Positions 1 to 10,363 of a stretch of 64,000 nt of DNA are shown here, in pieces (position 1 is the stretch's first letter; every line of letters starts with the position of its first letter). Position numbers and translations under genes: made by a program. Under the pieces are notes generated by a model, which saw nothing but the letters and a program-made list of their open reading frames with translations, made no database searches and was not told the DNA's origin. The DNA comes from CAIYQJ01 sp963717255 (lineage in GTDB: Bacteria > Chloroflexota > Limnocylindria > Limnocylindrales > CSP1-4), in contig CAVQVT010000014.1 of NCBI GenBank assembly GCA_963717255.1, positions 1 through 64,000 of the forward strand, read 5' to 3'.

Positions 1-1718
1 TGCGCACGTACCTCCGGCCCTACCGGGTCGCCCTCATCGCGATCGTCATCCTCGTCGCGATCCAGGCGCTCGCGAACCTCTACCTGCCGAGCCTCAACGC
101 GGACATCATCAACGACGGCGTCGTGAAGGGGGACATCGACTACATCCTCCGCACGGGCGCCGTCATGCTCGCCGTCACGTTCGGCTCCGCCGTCTGTGCC
201 GTCATCGGCGTCTACTTCGCCGCGCGGGTCGCGATGAGCGTCGGGCGGGACCTGCGCCGGGACGTCTTCCGGAAGGTCCTGTCGTTCTCCCAGGCGGAGA
301 CGAACGTCTTCGGCACCCCATCGCTGATCACGCGGAACACGAACGACGTGCAGCAGATCCAGATGCTGCTCGTCATCGCGCTGACGATCATGATCCTCGC
401 GCCGATCACCGCCATCGGCGGTGTGATCATGGCCCTCCAGGAGGACGTGGCGCTTTCCGCGACGCTCCTCGTGATCATCCCGGTGATGTTCATCGTCATC
501 GGGCTCCTTCTCCGGCGCGCCCTCCCGCTCTTCCGCGCGATGCAGGTGAAGATCGACCGGATCAACCAGGTCATGCGCGAGACCCTCTCCGGGATCCGGG
601 TCATCCGGGCGTTCGTCCGGACCGCTCACGAGGAGGAGCGCTTCGACGTCGCGAACCGCGACCTCACGGAGACCGCCCTCTCCGTCACGCGGCTCTTCGC
701 GCTGATGATCCCGACGATCATGGCGATCTTCAACCTGTCGGCCGTCGCGATCATGTGGTTCGGCGCGATCCAGGTGGACAGCGGCGCGATGCAGATCGGC
801 AACCTCACCGCCTTCATCCAGTACGTCATGCAGATCCTGATGTCCGTGATGATGGCGACGATCATGTTCGTCATGGTCCCGCGGGCCGCCGCATCGGCCG
901 AGCGGATCGCCGCGGTCCTCGACACGGTGGAGTCGATCAACGACCCGGACGCGCCCACGACCGTGGAGGCCGCGCTCGGCGTCGTCGAGTTCCGCGACGT
1001 GGACTTCGGCTACCCGGGCGCGGAGGACCCCGTCCTCCACGGGGTCTCGTTCGTCGCCCGGCCGGGCGAGACGACCGCGATCGTGGGCGGCACGGGCAGC
1101 GGCAAGTCGACGCTCGTGAACCTGTTGCCGCGCTTCTACGACGTGACCGGCGGAAGCGTCTCGATCGACGGCATCGACCTCCGCGAGATGCACCAGGAGG
1201 ACCTCTGGGGCCTCATCGGCATCGTCCCGCAGCGCGCGTACCTGTTCACCGGGACGGTCGCGACGAACCTGCGATACGGCGCCCCGGATGCCAGCGACGA
1301 AGACCTGTGGCGCGCCCTGCGGATCTCGCAGGCGGCCGACTTCGTCGGCGAGATGGAGGGTGGCCTGGGCGCCCCGATCACGCAGGGCGGGACGAACGTG
1401 TCCGGCGGCCAGCGCCAGCGGCTCGCGATCGCGCGGGCGGTCGCCCGCCGGCCGAAGGTCTACGTCTTCGACGACAGCTTCTCCGCCCTCGACTTCGCGA
1501 CGGACGCGCGTCTCCGCGCCGCGCTCCGCGACGAGACGCGCGACGCCACCGTCATCATCGTCGCGCAGCGGGTCGGGACGATCATGCGGGCGGACCGGAT
1601 CGTCGTCCTCGACGCGGGTGCCGTCGTCGGGATCGGGTCCCACCGCGAGCTCCTCGAGACGTGCGAGACGTACCGGGAGATCGTCTTCTCGCAGCTCACC
1701 GCGGAGGAGGTCGCGTGA
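1..1718 (+). CDS. ABC exporter half-transporter A (ATPase-permease fusion), 5' end cut off
   Basis: A type IV ABC exporter half: an N-terminal membrane domain with about six segments, then a nucleotide-binding domain. The frame is open to the left window edge, so the true start lies outside. In the last 200 residues I see Walker A (GGTGSGKST), the signature VSGGQRQR and Walker B VYVFDDSFSALD. The residue after the Walker B Asp is Asp, not the catalytic Glu, which is the usual mark of the degenerate ATP site in heterodimeric exporters such as BmrC/BmrD. The next gene starts inside its stop codon and is the expected partner. Substrate unknown; lipids or drugs are likely from the family. Confidence 0.9.
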   Translation, partial: RTYLRPYRVALIAIVILVAIQALANLYLPSLNADIINDGVVKGDIDYILRTGAVMLAVTFGSAVCAVIGVYFAARVAMSVGRDLRRDVFRKVLSFSQAETNVFGTPSLITRNTNDVQQIQMLLVIALTIMILAPITAIGGVIMALQEDVALSATLLVIIPVMFIVIGLLLRRALPLFRAMQVKIDRINQVMRETLSGIRVIRAFVRTAHEEERFDVANRDLTETALSVTRLFALMIPTIMAIFNLSAVAIMWFGAIQVDSGAMQIGNLTAFIQYVMQILMSVMMATIMFVMVPRAAASAERIAAVLDTVESINDPDAPTTVEAALGVVEFRDVDFGYPGAEDPVLHGVSFVARPGETTAIVGGTGSGKSTLVNLLPRFYDVTGGSVSIDGIDLREMHQEDLWGLIGIVPQRAYLFTGTVATNLRYGAPDASDEDLWRALRISQAADFVGEMEGGLGAPITQGGTNVSGGQRQRLAIARAVARRPKVYVFDDSFSALDFATDARLRAALRDETRDATVIIVAQRVGTIMRADRIVVLDAGAVVGIGSHRELLETCETYREIVFSQLTAEEVA

Positions 1719-3710
1719 GCGGCCCGCACGGCGTGGGCGGCCCGCCGGCCGGCGCGCGCCCGGCCGGCGGGCGCCCGCGCGGCGGAGGCGGGATGGGCTT
1801 CGGGCCGATGGGCGGGATGCCGCCGGCGGGGAAGCCGCGGGACTTCCGCCGCTCGCTCGCGCGCCTCGTGGGCGAGCTCCGCCACGAGAGGTTCCTCATC
1901 ACCGTCTCGATCGCGCTCTCCGTCGTCTCGGTCGCGCTGAGCATCGCCGGCCCGAAGCTGCTCGGCAACGCGACGAACATCATCTTCGAGGGGGTCGTCG
2001 GGAAGATGATCCCGGCGAGCCTCACGCAGGAGCAGGCGGAGGCGATGCTGCGGGCGACCGACCAGGGACAGCTCGCCGACATGCTCTCGGGGATGACCGT
2101 CACCCCGGGCGCCGGCATCGACTTCGCGGCCCTTGCGCAGACCCTCATCCTCGTCTCGGTCGTCTACCTCGTCGCCTCGGTCTTCACGTGGGGTGCCGCC
2201 TGGATCATGGCCGGCGTCGCGCAGCGGACCGTCTACCGGCTCCGGCGCGAGGTCGACGAGAAGCTCGCGCGGCTGCCGCTCCGGTACTTCGACGGTCACG
2301 CCCGCGGCGATCTCCTGAGCCGCGTGACGAACGACATCGACAACATCGCGCAGACGCTCCAGCAGAGCCTCACGCAGCTCATCACGGCCGTGCTCACCGT
2401 CGTCGGGGTCCTGATCATGATGCTCACGATCAGCCCGCTCCTCGCGATCATCTCGATCCTCGTCGTGCCGGCGGCGATCGTCATCACGTTCCTCATCGCC
2501 CGCCGGTCGCAGGTCCAGTTCGCCGCGCAGTGGGACCGGACGGGCACGCTCAACGGCTTCGTCGAGGAGATGCACACGGGGCACGGGCTCGTGAAGGTCT
2601 TCGGCCACCAGGCCGAGTCGATCGCCGTGTTCGACGCGGAGAACGAGGCCCTGTACCAGGCGAGCTACCGCGCGCAGTTCATCTCCGGGATCATCCAGCC
2701 GGTGATGAACTTCGTCAGCAACCTCAACTACGTCGCGATCGCCGTGATCGGCGGGATCCAGGTGGCGAACGGGACGATGACGCTCGGGGACGTCCAGGCG
2801 TTCATCCAGTACTCACGCCAGTTCACGATGCCCATCACGCAGGTCGCGAGCATCATGAACGTCATGCAGTCGGCGGCCGCCTCCGCCGAGCGCGTCTTCG
2901 AGCTCCTCGACGAGCAGGAGGAGATCCCCGACCCGGTCGCGCCCGTGCACCCGGCGCGCGTCGAGGGCCGGATCGAGCTCGCCGACGTCTCGTTCCGCTA
3001 CGAACCGGAGAAGCCGCTCATCGAGGCCCTGACCGAGCTGGTCCTCCCGGGCGAGACGCTCGCGATCGTCGGGCCGACCGGGAGCCGGCAAGACGACGCT
3101 GGTCAACCTCCTCATGCGCTTCTACGAGATCGACGGCGGGTCGATCACGCTCGACGGGATCGACACGCGGGCGATGGCCCGCGACGACCTCCGGCGGACC
3201 TTCGGGATGGTCCTCCAGGACACGTGGCTGTTCGGCGGGACGATCCGCGAGAACATCGCGTACGGGCTCGAGGGCGCGACCGAGGAGGAGGTCGTGCGGC
3301 GGCGATCGCGGCGCACGTCGACCACTTCGTCCGGACGCTCCCGCACGGCTACGACACGGTGATCGACGACGACGCATCGAACCTCTCGCAGGGGGAGAAG
3401 CAGCTCCTGACGATCGCGCGGGCGTTCCTCGCCGACCCCGAGGTGCTCATCCTCGACGAGGCGACGAGCTCGGTGGACACGCGGACGGAGATCCTCGTCC
3501 AGAAGGCGATGAAGCCGCCTCATGAAGGGCCGGACCAGCTTCGTCATCGCGCACCGGCTCTCCACGATCCGCGACGCGGACACGATCCTCGTCATGGACC
3601 ACGGCCGGATCGTCGAGCAGGGGAGCCACGAGCAGCTCCTCGCGAACCACGGCTTCTACTACGAGCTCTACCAGAGCCAGTTCGGCGAGCCGCTCGCCGA
3701 GGCGGTGTAG
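1715..3710 (+). CDS. ABC exporter half-transporter B, three frameshifts in the ATPase domain
   Basis: Partner of the preceding half-transporter. The GTG start at 1715 overlaps the upstream TGA by 4 bp. A Gly/Pro-rich N-terminus leads into a six-segment membrane domain and an NBD. Homology runs through all three forward frames: about 3085 (inside Walker A, GPTGS then KTTLVNLL-type sequence), about 3297 and about 3520. Correcting these restores a normal protein with signature LSQGEKQ, Walker B VLILDEATSSVD (with catalytic Glu) and the H-loop AHRLST. Every piece is intact apart from the shifts, so sequencing indels are more likely than a pseudogene. Together the two genes should form a one-active-site exporter. 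Confidence 0.82.
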
Positions 3711-3895
3711 GACCGCCAGGTCGAGTTCCAGCGGTGGCTGACCGACAACGATGCTCGTATCAAGGCGTCGTATCCCCAGGGGTCCGAGTACGGCGGCTGC
3801 TGCGCGGCCGTCTTCGCGTCCGAGAAGGGTGCGGGCGACTCTCTGGTCTCAAGTCGGTCGTCGACGCGACGATCCTCGACATGCCCACCGAGTGA
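3711..3895 (+). pseudogene. Remnant of an unrecognised gene
   Basis: Directly after the exporter stop, an open stretch encodes a protein-like sequence (FQRWLTDNDARIKASYPQGS and onward). It appears to continue in another frame near 3845 as LKSVVDATILDMPTE before a stop at 3893-3895. It has no start codon of its own and I do not recognise the family. It is probably the C-terminal end of a lost gene. The next 250 bases up to the betaine transporter gene hold nothing I can identify. Confidence 0.35.
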
Positions 3896-4147
3896 CCGGC
3901 GCCTGAAGACCCTCGGGCCCGCTCGCTCCTGCTGACGCGGGCGCGTCCCGGGCGCCCGGCCGTCCGTCCGCCTTGCCGCGCCGCCTCACAGTGGCTATCC
4001 TCTGTCGATCCGTCGCGACCCCGGCAGGGACGGCAGTGGGCGCGGGCGGAGAGAACGGAGTTCCGTAGGGAGCGTGGACGTCGTTCGGCATCCGGCCCGG
4101 ATCGGGGCCGGCACCTCGGCATCCTTCCGATCGCCGGGCGCGGCCCG

Positions 4148-5252
4148 GTGACGACGGCACGCGGGCCGATGCCGCCCGCGGCCGCCGCGGTCCCGGTCGC
4201 TCCGGTGGCGGCGAGCGCGGCCGGCACGCCCCGCGATCGCCATCCGCGACCTCTGGAAGATCTTCGGCCCGGCGGAGCACAGGATCATCGGGACGCCGGA
4301 TGCGGACCTGTCCGCGGCCGACGTCCGCCTGAAGACCGGCTCGACCGTCGCCGTCCGCGCCGCCACGTTCGACGTCCAGCCCGGCGAGGTCTTCGTCGTC
4401 ATGGGCCTCTCCGGGAGCGGCAAGTCCACGCTCGTCCGGTGTCTGACCCGGCTCATCGAGCCGACGCACGGGGAGGTCCTCCTCGACGGGGAGGACATCC
4501 TCAAGGCCGACGCGAAGCGCCTGCGCGAGCTGCGCCGGCGCCGGTTCGCGATGGTCTTCCAGCACTTCGGGCTCCTGCCGCATCGCCGCGTCATCGACAA
4601 CGTCGCGTTCGGGCTGGAGATCCGCGGCGAAGGCAAGGCGGAGCGCCACCGTCGGGCGATCGAGATGCTGTCGCTCGTCGGCCTCGAGAGTCACGCGTGG
4701 AGCTACCCCGACCAGCTGTCCGGCGGGATGCAGCAGCGCGTCGGGCTCGCCCGGGCGCTCGCCGTGGACCCCGAGGTGATGCTCTTCGACGAGCCGTTCA
4801 GCGCCCTCGACCCGCTCATCCGGCGCGACATGCAGAACGAGGTCATCCGTCTTCACAACGAGGTGGGGAAGACGATGATCTTCATCACCCACGACCTGGC
4901 CGAGGCCCTGAAGCTGGGCGACCACGTCGCGGTCATGCGGGCCGGCGAGATCGTCCAGATCGGGCGGCCGGAGGAGATCGTCGGCGCGCCCGCCGACGAC
5001 TACGTCCGCGATTTCGTCCGCGACGTCCCGCGATCGCACGTCCTGACGCTCCGCTGGATCATGCGCCAACCGCGCGACGACGACCCCGTGGACGGTCCCG
5101 AGCTCCCGCCGGACACCGTGATCCGGACCGCCGTCCACGTCGCGACGGCGACGGAGTCGCCGATCCGTGTCGTCGAGGACGGCAGCCTCATCGGCGTCGT
5201 GGACCGGGTGCAGATCCTCGCGGCGATCGCCGGCACCGAGCCGGACGCGTGA
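4148..5252 (+). CDS. proV: Glycine betaine/proline ABC transporter, ATP-binding subunit
   Basis: ATPase of an osmoprotectant importer. It shows Walker A GLSGSGKST, the Q-loop in VFQHFGLLPHR, signature LSGGMQQR, Walker B VMLFDEPFSALD and the H-loop ITHDLAEA, typical of ProV/OpuAA. The C-terminus (about 4990-5249) has only a short CBS-like piece. The initiator is uncertain. GTG 4148 or ATG 4169 lie in one frame (Ala/Pro-rich leader) while the domain (AIAIRDLWKIFG onward) lies in another that has no start codon, so a single-base indel near 4220-4232 is needed. The stop overlaps the permease GTG by 4 bp. Confidence 0.88.
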
Positions 5253-7168
5253 CGACGGTCCGCGCCCGGCTCGCGGTCCCCTCCTCCGCGGCCGCCTCCC
5301 GGCGGGCGCTGATCGTCGCGGTGGCCCTGATCGCGGTCGTCCTCTTCATCGTCTTCCGTGGGCAGTGGACTCTGCCGCACGACGACGACTACGAGCTCTT
5401 CCGGGTCCTCAACGGGGTCCGCGACACGGTGGAGGCGAACCGCACGGTCCTCGAGCCCGTTCGCGCCGGCGTCGCCGGCCTCGTCGGCGTCTTCGACCAG
5501 CTCCTCGCGTCGCTCGGCTGGCCCGGCGTCATCGGGGTCGCGACCGCCATCGGGCTCATCTTCGGCGGGGTCCGGGTCGCGCTGCTCGCGGCGGTCGGCT
5601 TCGCCATCCTCGGCTCGCTCGGGCTCTGGGAGTCGAGCATGGCCGTGCTCTCGATGATGCTCGCGGCGGTCCTGCTGGCCCTCGGGATCGGCCTGCCGCT
5701 CGGCATCGCCGCCGGTCGCAGCGAGCGCGTCGCGTCGGCGCTGTCGCCCGTGCTCGACTTCATGCAGATCATGCCGACGCTCGCCTACCTGACGCCGATC
5801 ACCCTCCTCTTCCTGATCGGCGTGGCCCCGTCGGTCATCGCCACCCTGATCTTCGCCGTGCCGGCCGCCATCCGCATCACCGCGCTCGGGATCCGCGGCG
5901 TCCCGGCGACGATCGTGGAGGCAGCGCGGTCGCTGGGCGCGACGGAGATGCAGGTCCTCACGAAGGTCCTGCTGCCGCTGTCGCGTCGGCCGGTGGGCCT
6001 GGCGATCAACCAGACGCTCATGCTCGCGCTCTCGATGGTCGTCATCACGTCGCTCATCGGGGCGCCCGGCCTCGGCCGCAATCTCCAGAACGCCCTCTCC
6101 AAGGTGGACGTCGGCGCCTCGTTCGACGCCGGGATCGCGATCGTCATCCTGGCGATCATCCTCGACCGCCTGACCTACGCGGCCGGCGAATGGGCGGACC
6201 CGCGCGAGCGCGCGATGCGCCGCGGTCCGCGCTGGGTGACGATCGGCGCGGCGCTCGCGCTCGTCGGGATCGGCCTGGCGCTGCCGCTCGTCGCCGACGC
6301 CACGACGTTCCCGGACACGTTCGCGGCGTCCTTCCGGGAGCCGGTCAACGCCGCGGTGGACTGGTTCACGTCCACGTTCCACACGATCACGATCGGCATC
6401 AAGGACGTCGCGACCAACCTGGTCCTCAACCCCCTCGAATCGGTCCTGACGACGGCGCCCTGGTGGCTCGTGGTGGCGGCGCTGACGACCGTCGCGTGGT
6501 ACGTCTCCGGCCGGCGCGCGGCGATCGTCGTCTCCGCGTGCTTCGCCTTCATCGTCGCCCTCGGCCTCTGGGAGCACTCGATGGTGACGCTCGCCAACGT
6601 GGTGCTCGGGACCCTCATCACGCTCGGCATCGGGCTGGTCATCGGCATCCTCTCGGCCCGCCACGACCGGGTGAAGGCCTTCCTGCGGCCGCTGCTCGAC
6701 GCCGCCCAGACGCTTCCCGCGTTCGTCTACCTGATCCCCGCGCTGGCGCTCTTCAATCCCACCCGCTTCACGGCCATCGTCGCCGCGGTCATCTACGCGC
6801 TGCCACCCGTCATCCGCCTCGTGGACGTCGGCATCCGCGGGGTGTCGGGGACGGTGATGGAGGCGGCGACGGCGTCGGGCGCGACCCAGCGCCAGCTCCT
6901 GTGGAAGGTGCAGCTGCCGATGTCTCGCCACGCGCTGCTCCTGGCCGCCAACCAGGGGATCGTCATGGTCCTGTCGATGGTCGTCATCGGCGCGCTCGTG
7001 GGGGCCGGCGCCCTCGGCTACGACGTCATCACCGGCTTCGCACAGGGCAAGGACTTCGGCAAGGGGCTCGCGGCGGGGATCGCGATCGTCCTGCTGGGGA
7101 TCCTGCTCGACCGGATCACGCAGGCGGCCGGCGCGAGGCGGCAGGCCGGCATGGAGAGCGCCGGCTGA
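5249..7168 (+). CDS. proW: Glycine betaine/proline ABC permease with two fused permease domains
   Basis: Inner-membrane channel of the osmoprotectant importer, 639 residues. It contains two complete BPD_transp_1 domains in tandem (roughly residues 100-310 and 420-625). Each has the conserved loop region with a Gly-rich motif (GIRGVPATIVEAARSLGAT in the first, GIRGVSGTVMEAATASGAT in the second). Most ProW/OpuAB proteins have one domain and work as homodimers; here both halves are in one chain. GTG start at 5249 overlaps the proV stop. A predicted periplasmic stretch links the halves. Confidence 0.9.
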   Translation: MTTVRARLAVPSSAAASRRALIVAVALIAVVLFIVFRGQWTLPHDDDYELFRVLNGVRDTVEANRTVLEPVRAGVAGLVGVFDQLLASLGWPGVIGVATAIGLIFGGVRVALLAAVGFAILGSLGLWESSMAVLSMMLAAVLLALGIGLPLGIAAGRSERVASALSPVLDFMQIMPTLAYLTPITLLFLIGVAPSVIATLIFAVPAAIRITALGIRGVPATIVEAARSLGATEMQVLTKVLLPLSRRPVGLAINQTLMLALSMVVITSLIGAPGLGRNLQNALSKVDVGASFDAGIAIVILAIILDRLTYAAGEWADPRERAMRRGPRWVTIGAALALVGIGLALPLVADATTFPDTFAASFREPVNAAVDWFTSTFHTITIGIKDVATNLVLNPLESVLTTAPWWLVVAALTTVAWYVSGRRAAIVVSACFAFIVALGLWEHSMVTLANVVLGTLITLGIGLVIGILSARHDRVKAFLRPLLDAAQTLPAFVYLIPALALFNPTRFTAIVAAVIYALPPVIRLVDVGIRGVSGTVMEAATASGATQRQLLWKVQLPMSRHALLLAANQGIVMVLSMVVIGALVGAGALGYDVITGFAQGKDFGKGLAAGIAIVLLGILLDRITQAAGARRQAGMESAG

Positions 7169-7198
7169 GCCGGCACAGCAGGAGGAGGAGCACCGCAC

Positions 7199-8230
7199 AT
7201 GCGCCACACCATCGTCGGAAGGTGGCTCGCGCTGTCGATCGTCACCCTGGTGATCGTCGCCGGCTGCGCGCAGAGCTCGGGGGGAACGGCCGCCCCCGCC
7301 GAGTCGCAGGGAGGCGCGGCGCCGACCGAGCAGGCGTCCGCGGGCGGCGGCGCCGAGGCCGCGACCTGCACGGGCAGCGGCGACAAGGGCACCGTCCAGC
7401 TGATGATCAACCAGTGGGTCGGCGCGGAGGCGAACGTCGCCGTCGCGCAGTGCCTGCTGCAGCAGATCGGCTACAAGGTCACGACGAACACGCTCGCGGA
7501 GGAGGTCGCCTGGCAGGGCTTCTCCACCGGCGAGGTGGACGTCATCCTCGAGAACTGGGGCCACCCGGACCTCGAGAAGAAGTACATCACCGACGAGAAG
7601 CTCGCGATCGACGCCGGCCCGAACGGCGTCACCGGGATCATCGGCTGGTACGTGCCGGGCTGGATGGTCGACAAGTACCCGGACATCACCGACTGGAACA
7701 ACCTCAACAAGTACGCCGACCTGTTCAAGACATCCGAATCCGGCGACAAGGGCCAGTTCCTCGGCGCCGACCCGACGTTCGTCCAGTACGACGAGGCGCT
7801 GATCGCCAACCTGGGGCTGGACTACAAGGTCGTCTTCTCCGGCAGCGAGGCGGCCTCGATCACCGCCTTCCAGCAGGCCGAGAAGAACCAGACGCCGCTG
7901 ATCGGGTACTTCTACGACCCGCAGTGGCTCCTCAACGAGATCAAGCTCGTCCAGGTCAAGCTGCCGCAGTACACCGCCGGCTGCGACGCGGACCTCAAGA
8001 AGGTGGCCTGCGACTACCCGCCCTACACCCTCAACAAGATCGTCCGCGCCGAGTGGAACGACAAGGGCGGCGACGCCGTGGACTTCATCAAGAAGTTCTC
8101 CTGGGCGAACAGCGACCAGAACGAGGTCGCCGACTACATCACCAACGGGAACATGACGGCCGAGGAAGCCGCCAAGAAGTGGATCGACGCGCATCCGGAC
8201 ACCTGGAAGGCCTGGATGCCGCAGGGCTGA
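7199..8230 (+). CDS. proX: Glycine betaine/proline-binding lipoprotein
   Basis: Substrate-binding protein of the same importer, 343 residues. It starts with a signal peptide and lipobox (VIVAGC, Cys at about residue 23) followed by a low-complexity Ala/Gly/Glu linker. The OpuAC-type body begins near residue 60 (QLMINQWVGAEANVAV). Aromatic residues typical of the betaine cage are present (WYVPGWMVDKYPDITDW). A strong ribosome site, GGAGGAGGAG at 7181-7190, lies 8 bp before the ATG. It is the last gene of the operon and is followed by a strong hairpin. Confidence 0.92.
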   Translation: MRHTIVGRWLALSIVTLVIVAGCAQSSGGTAAPAESQGGAAPTEQASAGGGAEAATCTGSGDKGTVQLMINQWVGAEANVAVAQCLLQQIGYKVTTNTLAEEVAWQGFSTGEVDVILENWGHPDLEKKYITDEKLAIDAGPNGVTGIIGWYVPGWMVDKYPDITDWNNLNKYADLFKTSESGDKGQFLGADPTFVQYDEALIANLGLDYKVVFSGSEAASITAFQQAEKNQTPLIGYFYDPQWLLNEIKLVQVKLPQYTAGCDADLKKVACDYPPYTLNKIVRAEWNDKGGDAVDFIKKFSWANSDQNEVADYITNGNMTAEEAAKKWIDAHPDTWKAWMPQG

Positions 8231-8255
8231 CCCGGATCCCCACCCCGCGCCCCCA

Positions 8256-8290
8256 CGCCCGGGCGGCCGCCTCGCGCGGCCGCCCGGGCG
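8256..8290 (+). terminator. Strong GC hairpin after the betaine operon
   Basis: A perfect 15-bp inverted repeat (cgcccgggcggccgc and its complement) with a 5-base loop ends 60 bp after the proX stop. There is only a weak T stretch after it, as is common in high-GC genomes. Confidence 0.7.
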
Positions 8291-8404
8291 TTCGCATGAG
8301 CCGTCCTTCAGCGTTCCGTGCGAGACTGCGCGCTCGGCCCCCGACGGCGGCCGGTCCGCGTCCCACGTCACGGCCGAGCGCGGCGGCCGCGCCGGAGGAC
8401 CTCG

Positions 8405-9234
8405 ATGAGCCGTGACCGCTGGATCGCCGCCGCCATCGTCGCCGTCGTGGCGGTCGTCGCCGTCGGCGCCTACGTCGCATGGGACCAGCTCCTCCGCGGC
8501 GACGAGGTCGCCCCGCTCTCGCTCACCTCGCCGGCACCCGCGACCGCGGGCCCGACCAACGCCCCGGCGGCCACCGAGGCGGCGAGTCGACGGCTCCGGC
8601 CGCCGCGACGGAGCCACCGGCCGGAGGGTCTCCCGCCGCATCGGCCGAGGCATCCGCCGCGCCCGCGGCGGACGGCCCGGTCACGCCGGAGTCACTCGCG
8701 GGGGCGTGGGCGGTCACCGAGGGCAGCGTCGTCGGGTACCGCGTCCGGGAGCAGCTCGGCGGCGTGACCGCCCTGACCGACGCCGTGGGGCGCACGAGCG
8801 ACGTCACCGGGCAGGCGACACTCGCAGCCGCCGGGGACTCCGTCCAGGTGACCGCTGCGTCCTTCACGGCCGATGTCACGACGCTGAAGTCCGACAACGA
8901 CCGCCGCGACGCGCGGATCCGCCAGATGGGGATCGAATCCGACAGCTACCCGACGGCGGCCTTCACGCCGACCGCGCCGGTGGCCGTGCCGGTGGAGGCG
9001 CTCACCGGAGCGACCGTGCAGGTGACCCTCACGGGCGACCTGACCATCCACGGCATGACGAAGCCCGTGAGCATCCCCGCGGAGGCACGTCTGGCCGACG
9101 GCGTCGTCGAGATCGTCGGGAACCTCACCTTCCCCTTCGCCGACTTCGGGATGACGCCGCCGAGCGTGGGCGACTTCGTGAAGGTCGAGCCCGACGCGAC
9201 GCTCGAGTTCCTCCTGCGACTGGCGAAGGGCTGA
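8405..9234 (+). CDS. YceI-family protein with N-terminal membrane anchor (one frameshift)
   Basis: The ATG at 8405 begins MSRDRWIAAAIV and a single membrane segment, then a Thr/Ala/Pro-rich linker. The frame must shift by one base near 8580 to continue into the YceI lipocalin-like domain (about 8700-9230: GAWAVTEGSVVGYRVREQLG, then LTGDLTIHGMTKPV and FPFADFGMTPPSVG). YceI proteins bind isoprenoid-type lipids in the periplasm; here the domain would be displayed outside the membrane. The linker is rich in G/C runs, so the shift is probably a sequencing indel. Confidence 0.8.
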
Positions 9235-9243
9235 CGGCCGCGC

Positions 9244-9265
9244 GCGCCGCCGGCGCCGGCGGCGC
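9244..9265 (+). terminator. GC palindrome after the YceI gene
   Basis: A perfect 22-bp palindrome (gcgccgccggc plus its complement, no loop) lies 10 bp after the YceI stop. It is a plausible terminator, but GC-rich palindromes occur by chance in this base composition. Confidence 0.35.
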
Positions 9266-9307
9266 CCCGACCGCCGCGGCTGCGGCCCCAAGCCGTGCGG
9301 CCGCTGG

Positions 9308-10363
9308 CTAGGTGTGTTCCCTAGGGACGTTGTTGACAGCGTCGAGGGGTGAACGTCCGCCGAGCGCCGTATGGGGTCGCCCGCGATTGTAGAAGTCGAC
9401 GAAGACCGGGAGGGCCTCTTCGCGCTCCCGGTTCGTCGTGTACGGCCGGGCATACGCCCACTCGTTGAGCAGGGTCTGGATGACCCGCTCGGCCTTGCCG
9501 TTGGTCTGGGGACGGTACGGCCGGGTCCGGCGTGTGGCGGATGCCGAGCCCTCGCAGGCGCCGCGGCGAAGAGGCGGCTGCGTGTACGGCCAGCCGTTGT
9601 CGGTGAGGACCCGCTCGACCGTGATCCCGAGCGCGCGTAGAACGCGCCCGGCGCGATCTCGAGGAAGCGCCGCCGTCGTCGCGGGCGAGCTCGTCGGGCA
9701 GCTCCTCCGACGTACGCGAGGCTGGCATGTGATCGACGACCGCGAGGTGGACCCGGTCCCAGCCGATGCCGCGGTGACGGTCCCGGCCCTGACCGAGCGC
9801 CGGTCACGCGGTGCCCGGGCGCTCCGATCCGCCCGAGCAGCTTCGTGTCGTGATGGACGAGCGCGCCCGGGCTGGCAGCGCTCGTACCGCACACCGGCGG
9901 TCGCGGCTCAGACGATCCGAGCCGGTTGAAGCCCCGCACGGCCGGAGGAACGCGTAGACCGTCGAGCGGCGGCAGCCCCGTCTCCCAGCCGAGGACGTGG
10001 GGGCCGACCGCGCAGCGCACGGCGGCGAGCGCAGACCGCCTCCACGAGCGCGACCGGGTGCGCACGCGCCTGGCGGTGGACGGCGCTCGCTCCGGTCGAC
10101 GAGGCCCGCCTCGCCCTCGCGTCGGTAGCGGCCGCACCCACTTCGAGCCGTCTGGCGGCTGACACCGGCTGCTCCGCGGCGCGGGTGATCGGCCAGCCCG
10201 ATGCGACGCGCATCGACGAGGAGTCTGCCGACGCAGACGGGCGTCAGGCGCGGCACTAGGATGGGCCAGCGAGGGTCCCTTCTTCGACTGTGGCTTCAGA
10301 CACCGCCAACCGAACGATAGGGGCTCTCGGCCCGTCAACAACCTGATTGGGAACTAGAGCTAG
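9308..10363 (-). mobile_element. IS481-family insertion sequence, decayed
   Basis: Both ends carry an imperfect terminal inverted repeat of about 30 bp. Read inward, the left end is ctaggtgtgttccct... and the right end ctagctctagttccca..., and both finish in gttgttgac (left 9308-9337, right 10334-10363). The interior encodes a broken DDE transposase on the minus strand. Length about 1.06 kb fits the family. The right end touches the last codons of the DHA2 exporter gene. I could not identify a target duplication with confidence. Confidence 0.75.
9311..10256 (-). pseudogene. IS481-family transposase, multiply frameshifted
   Basis: The C-terminal integrase core is readable in one frame at about 9311-9660 (ITVERVLTDNGWPYTQ, then TRPYRPQTNGKAERVIQTLL and FYNRGRPHTALGGRSPL), matching the rve/DDE domain of IS481 transposases. 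The N-terminal helix-turn-helix part lies in other frames at about 10256-9900 (GVSRQTA, RRYREGEAGLVDRS). At least three shifts separate the blocks, so no full-length protein can be made as written. The catalytic Asp in the LTDNG motif is preserved. Confidence 0.78.

Noticed and set aside
5000..8653. A 1,200-codon minus-strand open frame opposite the betaine operon
   Set aside because: Low-complexity Arg/Asp/Gly composition and no domain; antisense shadow.
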